Origin: Arenicella sp.
GTDB taxonomy: Bacteria; Pseudomonadota; Gammaproteobacteria; Arenicellales; Arenicellaceae
Length of the DNA stretch: 24,942 nt
Assembly: GCA_023299895.1 (NCBI GenBank)
Contig: JALZWI010000226.1
Location: forward strand, 1-24,942
Direction: 5' to 3'
The translations under genes and the position numbers were made by a program. The notes under the pieces are model-generated. The model did not search any database, was not told the origin of the DNA, and worked only from the letters and a program-made list of their open reading frames with translations. Positions 8,353 to 16,845 of this stretch are shown here, piece by piece (position 1 is the first letter of the stretch; each line of letters starts with the position of its first letter).

Positions 8353-8404
8353 ACCCGCCGAACAAAAGCAGATACGCTTTTAGCAAAGCGGGTTTATTTT
8401 TATA
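8353..8404 (+). terminator. Terminator-like hairpin between divergent genes
   Basis: A two-tier inverted repeat: outer arms ACCCGC (8353-8358) and GCGGGT (8388-8393), inner arms AAAAGC (8364-8369) and GCTTTT (8376-8381), followed on the plus strand by TTATTTTTAT. It resembles an intrinsic terminator, yet no plus-strand gene lies upstream. It could end a small or antisense transcript, or lie in the control region of the TAXI gene. Confidence 0.4.
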
Positions 8405-8467
8405 CTTCAATCTGACTAAGACTAAGTTCCATTCAACATAAAATAAACAAACCACTACACACTTAGC

Positions 8468-8497
8468 TTGTGTCACGATCAGGCAATCACGTATTAT
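8468..8497 (+). promoter_or_regulatory. Candidate sigma-70 promoter for the lpxD-like gene
   Basis: TTGTGT at 8468-8473 and TATTAT at 8492-8497 are 18 bases apart, about 40 bases upstream of the ATG at 8536. The -10 matches five of six consensus bases but the -35 only three, so this is a weak call. Confidence 0.35.
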
Positions 8498-8535
8498 GCA
8501 GTCTAATATAAGCTACCAGAACCATTAAAAACACC

Positions 8536-9573
8536 ATGCACCAAACCAAAGAACTAATTTCAAACTTTTCGACATTAATTATTGGCACGCATGGTGAACA
8601 TACTGCTTTTGGACAAATCACTGCTTATCAAGAACCTGCAGCAGACTCGCTAATATTCATTAATGAGTTTGACCAGTTTTTGGTAGAACAATCGCCCGCT
8701 GTGATTGTAACCTCAGAGTCTATTGCTGAACAAATAAAAAAACTCTATGCAGGTTTCATTATATGTGTTGAAGACACAAAACTAGCTCAAGCTTTAATCA
8801 AACAATGCTATGACGATTACCAATCACGCGACGATGAATGGGCAGACATTCATGACAGCGCGGTTATTCACGATTCCGCAAAAATTGGCAGTCACAGTAG
8901 AGTCGGGCCGAATGTCGTGATTGGCGCCAATACTGTTATTGGCGATAACGTCATTATTCGTGCCAATGCTGTTATCGAACATGATGTTACTATCGGCGAC
9001 AATTCAATCATTAATAGCTTGGCAAATATCGGCTATGGTTCTGAACTAGGACAGCGCGTCATCATTCAATCGGGTTGTATTATTGGCAATGAAGGTTATG
9101 GCTTCGCCATCGATAGTGAAGGCAAATATCATCGTGTTCCTCATACTGGTAAGGTGGTTTTGCATGATGATGTATATATTGGTAGTAACGGTTGCATTGA
9201 TCGCGGGACCTACGGCTCAACAGTTATATATCAAGGTGTTAAAATCGATAATCTTTGCCATGTAGCACACAATGTTGAAGTAGGTGAAAACTCTCTGTTC
9301 ATTGCACAGTGTGGAATTGCAGGCTCCTGCGTGATTGGCAAACGTGTCATTCTATCTGGTCAGACGGGAACCCTCGACCATATAAACATTCCCGATGATT
9401 CAATTCTCGTTCATCGTGCCGGAGTGATTAAAGATTTGCCACATGGTGGCATGTGGGGCGGACTCCCGCCTAAACCATTTAAAGAGCATATGCGCGGCTT
9501 CGGTATCCACAAAAAAGTCAGTAAACTTGAGAACGAAATCAAAGAGCTAAAAAAGCTACTTACTGGAAAATAG
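8536..9573 (+). CDS. lpxD: LpxD-like UDP-3-O-acyl-glucosamine N-acyltransferase (stand-alone copy)
   Basis: An LpxD-type left-handed beta-helix acyltransferase; LpxD transfers the N-linked 3-hydroxyacyl chain in lipid A synthesis from acyl-ACP. The 345 residues match the usual length (341 in E. coli). There is an N-terminal uridine-binding-type domain (1-100), hexapeptide repeats from about 105 (AVIHDSAKIGSHSRVGPNVV) to 290, then a C-terminal coiled stretch (KLENEIKELKKLL). The catalytic His should be H245 in CHVAHNVEVGEN, where LpxD proteins have the same AHN motif. The segment NEGYGFA matches the family. LpxD normally sits between skp or bamA and fabZ-lpxA; here it stands alone, so it may be a second copy of different acyl specificity. 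No strong ribosome site precedes the ATG. Confidence 0.85.
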   Translation: MHQTKELISNFSTLIIGTHGEHTAFGQITAYQEPAADSLIFINEFDQFLVEQSPAVIVTSESIAEQIKKLYAGFIICVEDTKLAQALIKQCYDDYQSRDDEWADIHDSAVIHDSAKIGSHSRVGPNVVIGANTVIGDNVIIRANAVIEHDVTIGDNSIINSLANIGYGSELGQRVIIQSGCIIGNEGYGFAIDSEGKYHRVPHTGKVVLHDDVYIGSNGCIDRGTYGSTVIYQGVKIDNLCHVAHNVEVGENSLFIAQCGIAGSCVIGKRVILSGQTGTLDHINIPDDSILVHRAGVIKDLPHGGMWGGLPPKPFKEHMRGFGIHKKVSKLENEIKELKKLLTGK

Positions 9574-9628
9574 TTAAGTTGAAATGATAAAGAAAAATTT
9601 GATTAACTGAGTAGGAGTGACAGAAGGT

Positions 9629-10138
9629 TTATGGACTCAACATTTGACGATACTTGTGTGCCGAATCAATATCACCCAACACTTCATATGCGTTGGCCAT
9701 CATATTCCAGTTTTGGCGGCGCAAATCACTACTACTACCAGACAATGTATTTGACTTAGCCGCTAGTTGAATTGCTTGTTGCCAGTCATTTTGTTGATAG
9801 CGGATTCCCGCAAGCCGGCTCCACAATGTTGCATTGCGTGGTTCCAGACGTAATGCTCTCTCGATTGAATTAGCTGCCGAATCCCAATCACCGTTCCTGC
9901 TTTGAGTGTCTGAAGTAACCAATAGTCTGCTTGCAACCGGCGACATGGTTTGGGACGAAGATAGTGGCTCAACTTCAATTTTAGCGTCACTTGGTAAGGG
10001 CAACACACGACCATCAATCACTACCCTGTCCTCTACTTTAGCGGGCTCCTGTGTCTTAACATTACCAACTGTGATACACGCACTTAAGAAGAATGTTGAC
10101 GAGAACAATAAACATTTCAATAAATTAAATTGTTTCAA
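9629..10138 (-). CDS. lpoP: TPR lipoprotein, LpoP-like activator of PBP1B
   Basis: An outer-membrane-type lipoprotein of 169 residues. It has a signal peptide with lipobox FLSAC (C21), an unstructured linker (about 22-70), and two or so tetratricopeptide-like helical pairs (RNGDWDSAANSIERALRLEP, then QNDWQQAIQLAAKSN). The start is a TTG at 10136-10138, supported by GGAG six to seven bases before it. It starts 40 bases behind mrcB on the same strand. In Pseudomonas aeruginosa a TPR lipoprotein encoded beside ponB (LpoP) activates PBP1B; the same position and architecture make that the best reading, though the sequence itself has not been compared. No similarity to enterobacterial LpoB is evident. 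Confidence 0.78.
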   Translation of the reverse strand: MKQFNLLKCLLFSSTFFLSACITVGNVKTQEPAKVEDRVVIDGRVLPLPSDAKIEVEPLSSSQTMSPVASRLLVTSDTQSRNGDWDSAANSIERALRLEPRNATLWSRLAGIRYQQNDWQQAIQLAAKSNTLSGSSSDLRRQNWNMMANAYEVLGDIDSAHKYRQMLSP

Positions 10139-10178
10139 ATCTGTCTCCTCTGTTTATTTATATTAGTAATATTGGTTT

Positions 10179-12665
10179 TTAACCAGTGTTAAAAAGCCGT
10201 TGCCAAAAAGATTTTTTCTTTTCCGGTTCATTTTTAGGTTCGAACTGATTCGGTACACTCTGGCTATCAAAATCTCGTTGCAGCCTTTGATCACAAACAA
10301 GAGTACTTAACGGAAGCGATGATTCTAAAATAGGTAGTTGTCGTGTAGCATTACACTCCAGAGCACTGTCGTCAGATGAATAGTATACCTCTTGTGGCGT
10401 AATTTGTTGTACGTCTCCGAGCTCTAACCTTTGCAAAGAAAGACCCTGCATTGTCTTTGACCAGACTTTAGCAGCCCCTGATGCTCCAGAAAGACTCGTT
10501 GACTTATTATCATCACGACCCACCCATACAACGGTAAGATAGTTGCCGCTGAAACCTGCAAACCAACTGTCTCGATAATCATCGGTAGTACCGGTCTTGC
10601 CAGCCAAACCGTAATCATAACGAAATCCACTTAAAATGCTTCGCCCAGTACCATTTCGTATTACATCTTGCAGTGCATAATTAATTAAATAGGTGAATTC
10701 AGGCTTCACAACTTGCTCGATACTTAGAGAGTAACGCGATAATGAGTGGTTATCATTACTGAGTACCGAACGGATCGATTTTATAGGCGTTTTAAAACCA
10801 CCAGAAGCTAAAGTCAAATAAAGCTGCCCAACATCCATTACGTTCATTGGCACAGCGCCCAATAACATTGATGGCAACTCTGCAATAGTGCTGTCATAGC
10901 CAAGTCGGTTAATTGTCCGAATTACATTAGACAAACCTAATTCCATGCCTAGCTGCACGGTCGCTAAATTGTAGGAATGAGCTAAGGCATCAATCAACAT
11001 GACTTGACCGTGTTCAACACCATCATAATTGTTCGGTTGCCAATCAGAGCTACCTTGTTGAGTCACAACAATCGAAGTATCATTAATCGATGTTGCAAGT
11101 GAATAGGTTTCTGGGTTTTCCAATGCGCTCAAATACACAAACGGTTTGAGCAAGGAACCAACCGGACGACGAGAATCGATAGCTCGATTAAAGCCAGAAA
11201 AACTCGCCTCTCGATCTCCCACCATCGCAACGACTTCGCCATTATCTGTGCGTATTACTGTCGCAGCTACTTGTAGTGTATTAGGTTCAATATTACGACT
11301 GCGTTCAATATTATTGAGTTCTTCACCAACCGATAGCTCTAATACTTTTTGTATGCGTGGATCTAGAGTGGTGTAAATTTGCAAGCCATCGTTATGTAAA
11401 TCTTCTTGTTTGTATTCATCTTTTAAATTCTTTCGAACAAACCCCATAAAGCTCGGGTATGACATAGGAGCACCCTGTGCGGCATTTGCACTCGTATTAA
11501 TGCCAGCGACGATTGCTTGCGTATACTCTTGCTCAGTAATGCTTTCTTGTTCAAGCATTGTCTTGAGAACCAGGTTACGTCGATTTAGCGCCCTCTCTGG
11601 GTTACGAATGGGGTTATAGTAACTTGACCCTTTAATAATTCCAGCTAGTAACGCTAAATCTGGCAAGTCCAATTCATTTAATGGACGACCAAAAAAATAC
11701 TGGCTGCCAAGCCCAAAACCATGAATCGCTCGGTTTCCTGCCTGGCTCAAATACACTTCATTTAAATAAGCCTGTAGGATTTCATCTTTGCTGTAATGCA
11801 ACTCAAGCAATACCGCCATGATCGCTTCTTTCGCTTTGCGCTCAAAGGTTTGCTCGGATGTCAGATAGTAATTTTTTACTAACTGTTGAGTAAGCGTGCT
11901 ACCGCCTTGCACAACTCGACCTGCGCTAACATTACGAAACAATGCTCTAATAATTCCTAGTGGGTTAATGCCAAAGTGAGAATAGAATTGCTGATCTTCA
12001 ACTGCAATAAGCGCATCAATTAAATGTTGTGGCACTTCATCCAAAGTCAGTAAGGCACGATCCTCGTGCGACAATGGTGACACACTGCCAAACAATCGTG
12101 GCTCTAAACGAATTATCTCAGTTTCTTGTCCACTCGCTTTGATCGACTCAATACCGCCATCTCTCAACTCAAGTGATACTATTTGAGCCTCACGAAGACC
12201 ATCCCAAAAACGAAATTCGCGTTGATAAATATCAACTCTCGATTCAGAAAATCGATAGCTTCCGACTCGATCGGCATCGGCTCTAGGACGATAACCTAAT
12301 TCACCAAGCTCTTCACGGAGCAAGCCTAGATCTAACTGCTGGCCAATATAGAGCTCCATAGGTCGCGTATATACATGTGCTGGAAGAGCCCATTTTTGAC
12401 CTTCAAACTTTTCTAGTATCTTGCTATCAAGGTAAACGGTGTAAGCGAGTAATGAGACCGCAAAAATGATACAAAGTCGCAACGCCCAATATTTAAACTG
12501 AGCATACAAAAAACCTCTAACTTTAGCGGGTCCTTTAGCTTTCTTAATTGCAGTTACTTTAGTTTTCTTTTTTTTAGTGTGATCAGTTTTATTAGCATCC
12601 ACTTTACTTTTTACAACCCTACTATTGGTCGTTGAGATTCTTTTTTTTGATTTTTTAGTAGGCAT
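10179..12665 (-). CDS. mrcB: Bifunctional penicillin-binding protein 1B (PBP1B)
   Basis: A class A peptidoglycan synthase, building and crosslinking glycan strands at the inner membrane. Of 828 residues, the first 50 are a Lys-rich cytoplasmic tail; a membrane helix lies at about 60-78. A UB2H-like domain (about 95-180) follows; in E. coli that domain binds the lipoprotein activator. The glycosyltransferase domain has its catalytic E223 in AVEDQQFYSHFG and the GGSTLTQQLVKN motif (254-264). The transpeptidase domain has SXXK at S504-K507 (PVGSLLKP), SXN at S564-N566 and KTG at 690-692, all intact. The start ATG is followed by the basic tail, but no clear ribosome site is seen upstream. The LpoP-like gene follows directly, which fits its partner role. 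The end of the protein is polar and Lys rich. Confidence 0.96.
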   Translation of the reverse strand: MPTKKSKKRISTTNSRVVKSKVDANKTDHTKKKKTKVTAIKKAKGPAKVRGFLYAQFKYWALRLCIIFAVSLLAYTVYLDSKILEKFEGQKWALPAHVYTRPMELYIGQQLDLGLLREELGELGYRPRADADRVGSYRFSESRVDIYQREFRFWDGLREAQIVSLELRDGGIESIKASGQETEIIRLEPRLFGSVSPLSHEDRALLTLDEVPQHLIDALIAVEDQQFYSHFGINPLGIIRALFRNVSAGRVVQGGSTLTQQLVKNYYLTSEQTFERKAKEAIMAVLLELHYSKDEILQAYLNEVYLSQAGNRAIHGFGLGSQYFFGRPLNELDLPDLALLAGIIKGSSYYNPIRNPERALNRRNLVLKTMLEQESITEQEYTQAIVAGINTSANAAQGAPMSYPSFMGFVRKNLKDEYKQEDLHNDGLQIYTTLDPRIQKVLELSVGEELNNIERSRNIEPNTLQVAATVIRTDNGEVVAMVGDREASFSGFNRAIDSRRPVGSLLKPFVYLSALENPETYSLATSINDTSIVVTQQGSSDWQPNNYDGVEHGQVMLIDALAHSYNLATVQLGMELGLSNVIRTINRLGYDSTIAELPSMLLGAVPMNVMDVGQLYLTLASGGFKTPIKSIRSVLSNDNHSLSRYSLSIEQVVKPEFTYLINYALQDVIRNGTGRSILSGFRYDYGLAGKTGTTDDYRDSWFAGFSGNYLTVVWVGRDDNKSTSLSGASGAAKVWSKTMQGLSLQRLELGDVQQITPQEVYYSSDDSALECNATRQLPILESSLPLSTLVCDQRLQRDFDSQSVPNQFEPKNEPEKKKSFWQRLFNTG

Positions 12666-13002
12666 ATGAGTATTAATATTTCAGAGGTCAATATCTATTT
12701 TTTACCTAACGGAAAGTCCAGCTACCACCACTCCGACATACTGATAAACACAAAGTGGACTTATGCTTATTGGAATAAATATTAACAAACAATACCTAAA
12801 CTTACCTCGAAATTAAAAAAAACACAATAATCATTAAATATCAAAAGCTTATGCACCACTTCTGCCAAAGAACTTTAAATAAAATTTTGACAATATGATA
12901 AACCATCAGCTATTATGTATAAATTACGCGAAAACTAGTTATTTAGTTATTAATTAGTCATTACAATAAAACAATGACGACGAAACAAAATAAGGCTCCG
13001 CT
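12666..13002. other. Divergent AT-rich control region between mrcB and the dynamin-like gene
   Basis: These 337 bases hold no convincing gene. Toward mrcB there is a 7-bp inverted repeat (AAGTCCA 12714-12720, TGGACTT 12756-12762), which may form a leader hairpin, and a weak minus-strand promoter guess (TTGTTA and CATAAG, 17 bases apart) in about 12763-12795. Toward the dynamin-like gene is the promoter described separately, a duplicated TAGTTAT motif near 12937-12953, and a ten-codon ORF at 12974-13006. Confidence 0.5.
12887..12916 (+). promoter_or_regulatory. Sigma-70 promoter of the dynamin-like gene
   Basis: A perfect -35, TTGACA at 12887-12892, and TATTAT at 12911-12916 (five of six) with an 18-base spacer. 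Transcription would begin near 12923, giving a leader of about 80 bases before the TTG start at 13003. This is the best promoter match in the window. Confidence 0.65.
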
Positions 13003-15015
13003 TTGACAAATAGCACCCTCGAAAATCAGATAAGTGAGTACTCTGAATGGCGTTCACGGCTAAGTGAAACCATACAATCGATCGCGAGCTTTTTAAAGTC
13101 AAATAATGTTACGGACTTTCGTACTCACCATCAATTTGAAACGGTTCTTGGCGCACTCGCCGACGATAACTTATCCGTTGCATTTGTCGCAGAATTTTCT
13201 CGCGGCAAATCTGAGATGATCAACACTTTATTCTTTGGTCATCATAAACAGCGTATTCTTCCTTCAGGGGCTGGCCGCACTACCATGTGTCCAACCGAGC
13301 TAATGTATGACCCGAATCGTCCCAGTTCGATTCGCCTACTGCCTATTGAGTCTCGTAATGATGAGCGTCCTCTCTTTGAGCTCAAAACAGAAGACGAGCT
13401 CTGGCAAGAGTTCGAATTTGACGAAGAAGATCCAGATAGTATATCTAAAGCACTCGCTGGCATGACTAATAACAAATTAGTTAGTAAAAGCTATGCGGAA
13501 AAATTAAATTTTGACTTAAATGACGAACAAACGAGTTTCGGACTACCGGTCAATGAATATGATGAGGTTGAAATTCCTTGCTGGCGACACGCCATTATTA
13601 ACTTACCACATCCATTGCTCAAACAAGGTTTAGTTATCTTAGATACGCCAGGCCTAAATGCTATTGGTGCTGAGCATGAACTTACCATCAATCAACTATC
13701 TACAGCGCATACAATTGTGTTCATTTTAGCGGTTGATACTGGCGTCACTTCGACAGATTTATCGTTATGGGAGCAACACCTTGGCGGCCGAAAGAATAGT
13801 GACCTTAACCAACGCCGACTAGTCGCTCTTAATAAGATTGACTCACTTTGGGACGGCATTCGTTCACAAGAGAGCATTCAACAAGAAATACAAAAACAAG
13901 TTGATCAAACAGCAAAAACTCTCAACTTAAATCCAGACAACATTTACCCTGTTTCAGCGCAACAAGGTTTGTTAGGTAAGATTAAGGATGACCCTGAGTT
14001 AATCGAACGCAGTCGCGTCAATGAGCTTGAACAAGCTATTGCTGAGAAACTAATCCCTGAGAAACGTGAAATCGTTGTCGGCAAAGTCTCCAACACACTG
14101 AATAACGTTCTTGAATCTGCAGACCTTATACTAAACAACCGATTAAAAGATGCAGACGAGCATATTGCTGAATTAAAGCAGTTAAGTACAAAAAATACTG
14201 ATGTGATTTCGCACATCATGCTCAAAGTTCAGTCTGAAAAAGATGCTCTAGAAACTGATATGCAACGCTACCAAGCACTGCGTACAGTGTACGCCAAAGA
14301 AACAGGTAAACTTGTTTCAATTTTGCACGAGGATTACTTAGAAAAAGTAATTGCTGTCACAAAACATAATATGGCTCGTTGCGCCTCTTCTATAACCTTA
14401 CAAAAAACCATTAATAAATATTTTCTTAAGCTTAATCAATATATAGACAAAGCCAGTAAGCAAGCAAATGACATCGCGATTTTATCTGAGAAAATTACTC
14501 GTGACTTTGAAAAAGATCATGGTATTGCCAACTATAAAGTTCGTCGACTCAGGCTTGAGAGATTCAAACAAGAAATAGCCCGCCTAGAACGTAAGCATTC
14601 GAGCCTAAAAAACACGAAAACGTTATTTTTTAAAGAGCAAATGTCGATTACCAATAAGTTTTATGATTCGGTTTGTATCGCCTCTCGTAAAATTTTCAAA
14701 ACTGCTCTTAATGATGCTAAAAGCTGGAACAATAATTTAATGGTACCAATGGAAACCTATGTGCGAGAACATCATACTCAACTGCGCAGGCGACTAGAAA
14801 GTGTTAAAAGAATTCATAAAGCATCCGACACGGTTGATTCGCGGTTACACGAACTCAATGCCATGAAAACGCTATTACATCAGCAACGCGCGCAATTTAA
14901 TGCCTACAAACACGGTTTAGATAAATTATTAGTACTCTATGACGCCGAACAGACTTTAGAAAACGACGACAAGAATGCAGATATTTTAATTTGGAACCAT
15001 AACGGTAATTTCTAG
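13003..15015 (+). CDS. Dynamin-like GTPase, bacterial family
   Basis: A 670-residue GTPase of the bacterial dynamin superfamily. The G domain has P-loop AEFSRGKS (63-70), in which alanine replaces the first glycine; switch I region AGRTTMCPTE (90-99); G3 DTPG (214-217); and G4 NKID (277-280). Behind it (about 350-650) is a long charged, helical region with coiled-coil character, the stalk in this family. No membrane helix is visible, so membrane contact, if any, would be peripheral. Start: TTG 13003 with AAGG 10 bases before; an in-frame TAA at 12991-12993 excludes an earlier start. A ten-codon ORF ends on the start codon. Two small lipoprotein genes follow on the same strand, after a 122-base gap. 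Bacterial dynamins remodel membranes or maintain them under stress; the role here is unknown. Confidence 0.87.
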   Translation: MTNSTLENQISEYSEWRSRLSETIQSIASFLKSNNVTDFRTHHQFETVLGALADDNLSVAFVAEFSRGKSEMINTLFFGHHKQRILPSGAGRTTMCPTELMYDPNRPSSIRLLPIESRNDERPLFELKTEDELWQEFEFDEEDPDSISKALAGMTNNKLVSKSYAEKLNFDLNDEQTSFGLPVNEYDEVEIPCWRHAIINLPHPLLKQGLVILDTPGLNAIGAEHELTINQLSTAHTIVFILAVDTGVTSTDLSLWEQHLGGRKNSDLNQRRLVALNKIDSLWDGIRSQESIQQEIQKQVDQTAKTLNLNPDNIYPVSAQQGLLGKIKDDPELIERSRVNELEQAIAEKLIPEKREIVVGKVSNTLNNVLESADLILNNRLKDADEHIAELKQLSTKNTDVISHIMLKVQSEKDALETDMQRYQALRTVYAKETGKLVSILHEDYLEKVIAVTKHNMARCASSITLQKTINKYFLKLNQYIDKASKQANDIAILSEKITRDFEKDHGIANYKVRRLRLERFKQEIARLERKHSSLKNTKTLFFKEQMSITNKFYDSVCIASRKIFKTALNDAKSWNNNLMVPMETYVREHHTQLRRRLESVKRIHKASDTVDSRLHELNAMKTLLHQQRAQFNAYKHGLDKLLVLYDAEQTLENDDKNADILIWNHNGNF

Positions 15016-15137
15016 CCTCCCGAACACAATTTCCTCTCGGCTTAACATTTGCTGTGATACTATCTGACACATAAGAATACAGAGTCTTATTTCTTACTCA
15101 CGATAACAATAAACAACCTGGCCTTCCGATCAATTTT

Positions 15138-15455
15138 ATGCGTAATTTTTTATTTATCAGTTTCCTTTGCATCAGCCTCAGTGCTTGTGCCTCTCATTAT
15201 GGTGCAGCCACTATCACGTCAAACCCACCTGGTGCGCAAGTTATCAATACAGATGATGGTACAACTTTAGGCGTAACACCATTGACTCATTGGTGGAAAG
15301 ACTCTAGCAATAACAACCAACATATTGCCGTTCGTTTTAGAAAAGACGGGTATTATGAGAAAGTTGATTCGTTTTGGCTAAGCATGCGGCATTCAAGCAT
15401 TGAAGAAGCAACACAAAATCCGACAGCGATTGAAGTAAATCTTCAGAGTAAATAA
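15138..15455 (+). CDS. Small lipoprotein with PEGA-like beta domain (first of two)
   Basis: A 105-residue secreted lipoprotein: signal peptide with hydrophobic core (4-15) and lipobox SLSAC (C17). The mature part opens with ATITSNPPGAQVI, the opening of a PEGA-type beta domain, followed by TLGVTPLTHWW and VRFRKDGYYEKVDSFWL. Such domains are small beta sandwiches found on envelope proteins. It resembles the next gene in layout (SNPPGA against HSDPLGA, TPLT against TPIT, FRKDGYYEKV against IRPGFYEQV), so the two are probable paralogs. It stands 122 bases behind the dynamin-like gene; no partner or function is known. The N-terminus MRNFLFISFL is a sound start. Confidence 0.78.
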   Translation: MRNFLFISFLCISLSACASHYGAATITSNPPGAQVINTDDGTTLGVTPLTHWWKDSSNNNQHIAVRFRKDGYYEKVDSFWLSMRHSSIEEATQNPTAIEVNLQSK

Positions 15456-15504
15456 TGCTCAACAAACAGACCGCAAAAATAAATTTATAGCAGGATCGTT
15501 TCCA

Positions 15505-15852
15505 ATGAAAAAAATAAACTCTCTTTTCGTAATTCTCATTTGTCTATCACTCGCTGCTTGTGGGTCAAATAAACGCGACGTTACAATGAAAATTCACTCT
15601 GATCCACTCGGTGCCTATGCTTTAATGCAAGTTAAGTACTCTGGCAATGAGAACTCTGACTGGATATTCCTTGGCCCAACACCAATAACTTTAGATAAGA
15701 CAATTTTCTTGGACGACGCTGTTGAAGTATCATTAAAAGTGATACGTCCTGGTTTTTATGAGCAAGTAAAAAGCTGGAAGGCCAATGATTTTATCAAAGA
15801 ACACTCACAACAAAATGGCATTCTCTGGGTGCCAAGCTTGGTCCAACAATAG
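15505..15852 (+). CDS. Small lipoprotein with PEGA-like beta domain (second of two)
   Basis: A 115-residue lipoprotein with a classic signal peptide (MKKINSLFVILICLSLAAC) and lipidated C19. The mature domain has VTMKIHSDPLGAYALMQV, a Gly-Pro-Thr-Pro turn, and LKVIRPGFYEQVKSW, the same order of elements as the preceding lipoprotein. A long helical or loop tail (ANDFIKEHSQQNGILW) follows. The gap to the previous gene is only 49 bases, so they are probably one unit. A ribosome-site-like AGGA lies about 12 bases upstream of ATG 15505. The function is not known; envelope location is inferred from the lipobox. Confidence 0.78.
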   Translation: MKKINSLFVILICLSLAACGSNKRDVTMKIHSDPLGAYALMQVKYSGNENSDWIFLGPTPITLDKTIFLDDAVEVSLKVIRPGFYEQVKSWKANDFIKEHSQQNGILWVPSLVQQ

Positions 15853-15903
15853 ATAGAACAGCAATGAATAACTGAACATTAGCAGTTTATTCAGACGTAA
15901 AAA

Positions 15904-15931
15904 GAGTGCTCATGGATTTGGAAGAGCACTC
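15904..15931. terminator. Stem-loop between convergent genes
   Basis: A perfect 8-bp inverted repeat, GAGTGCTC at 15904-15911 and GAGCACTC at 15924-15931, with a 12-base loop. It lies between the second lipoprotein gene and the convergent ferredoxin gene. There is no clean U tract directly behind it, so it is only a possible shared terminator. Confidence 0.4.
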
Positions 15932-15989
15932 AATTCACTTTAAAAAAACGCTTAACGTACTCGGCTCGAGAATACTTAATTCGCTCGTT

Positions 15990-16292
<303 letters not shown>

Positions 16293-16781
16293 TTAAGACT
16301 TGCTTGCCCATTTGGCTATTAAACTGTCATTAACAATGGTTGATACAAAACTCGATACATCGCCACCATAGCGCGAAATCTCACGCACCAAAGATGATGA
16401 AATGAAATAGTTTGATTCTGATGGAGTAAGAAAAATTGTTTCGACATTATTATCTAAACGATGATTAGCTGATGCCATTTGAAATTCGTATTCAAAATCT
16501 GATACAGCACGTAAACCACGGATAACGAATTTAGCTTGTTTAGCTCGCATGTAGTCAACTAGTAAATCATCAAAAGACTCAGCACTGACATTGTCAACAC
16601 CTTCGATCAACGTCTCAACCGATTTTAATCGTTCAGCAATATCAAACAACGGATTTTTACGTGGATTATCTGCAACAGCGACGATCACATGATCAAAAAT
16701 TTGCGCCGCACGCAGCACAAGATCAAAGTGGCCATTGGTAATAGGGTCAAATGTACCCGGGTAAATCGCTATTTTTGTCAT
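16293..16781 (-). CDS. coaD: Phosphopantetheine adenylyltransferase CoaD
   Basis: Fourth step of coenzyme A synthesis: 4'-phosphopantetheine plus ATP gives dephospho-CoA. I start it at the ATG at 16779-16781; a longer frame reaches 16949 but overlaps rsmD in another frame and adds 56 non-family residues. From 16781 the protein is 162 residues, the normal size, and begins with MTKIAIYPGTFDPITNGHFD, containing the nucleotidyltransferase HXGH-type motif (TNGH, H18). The second ATP site, ISSSLVREI, is near the C-terminus. No clear ribosome site. It follows rsmD after 64 bases and precedes the ferredoxin gene. Confidence 0.95.
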   Translation of the reverse strand: MTKIAIYPGTFDPITNGHFDLVLRAAQIFDHVIVAVADNPRKNPLFDIAERLKSVETLIEGVDNVSAESFDDLLVDYMRAKQAKFVIRGLRAVSDFEYEFQMASANHRLDNNVETIFLTPSESNYFISSSLVREISRYGGDVSSFVSTIVNDSLIAKWASKS

Positions 16782-16845
16782 TATAATTAAAGGTTCGCTA
16801 CTCAGTTGTACGTGAGTATAACGCAAGCGAGGTACAAGTTTTAGC

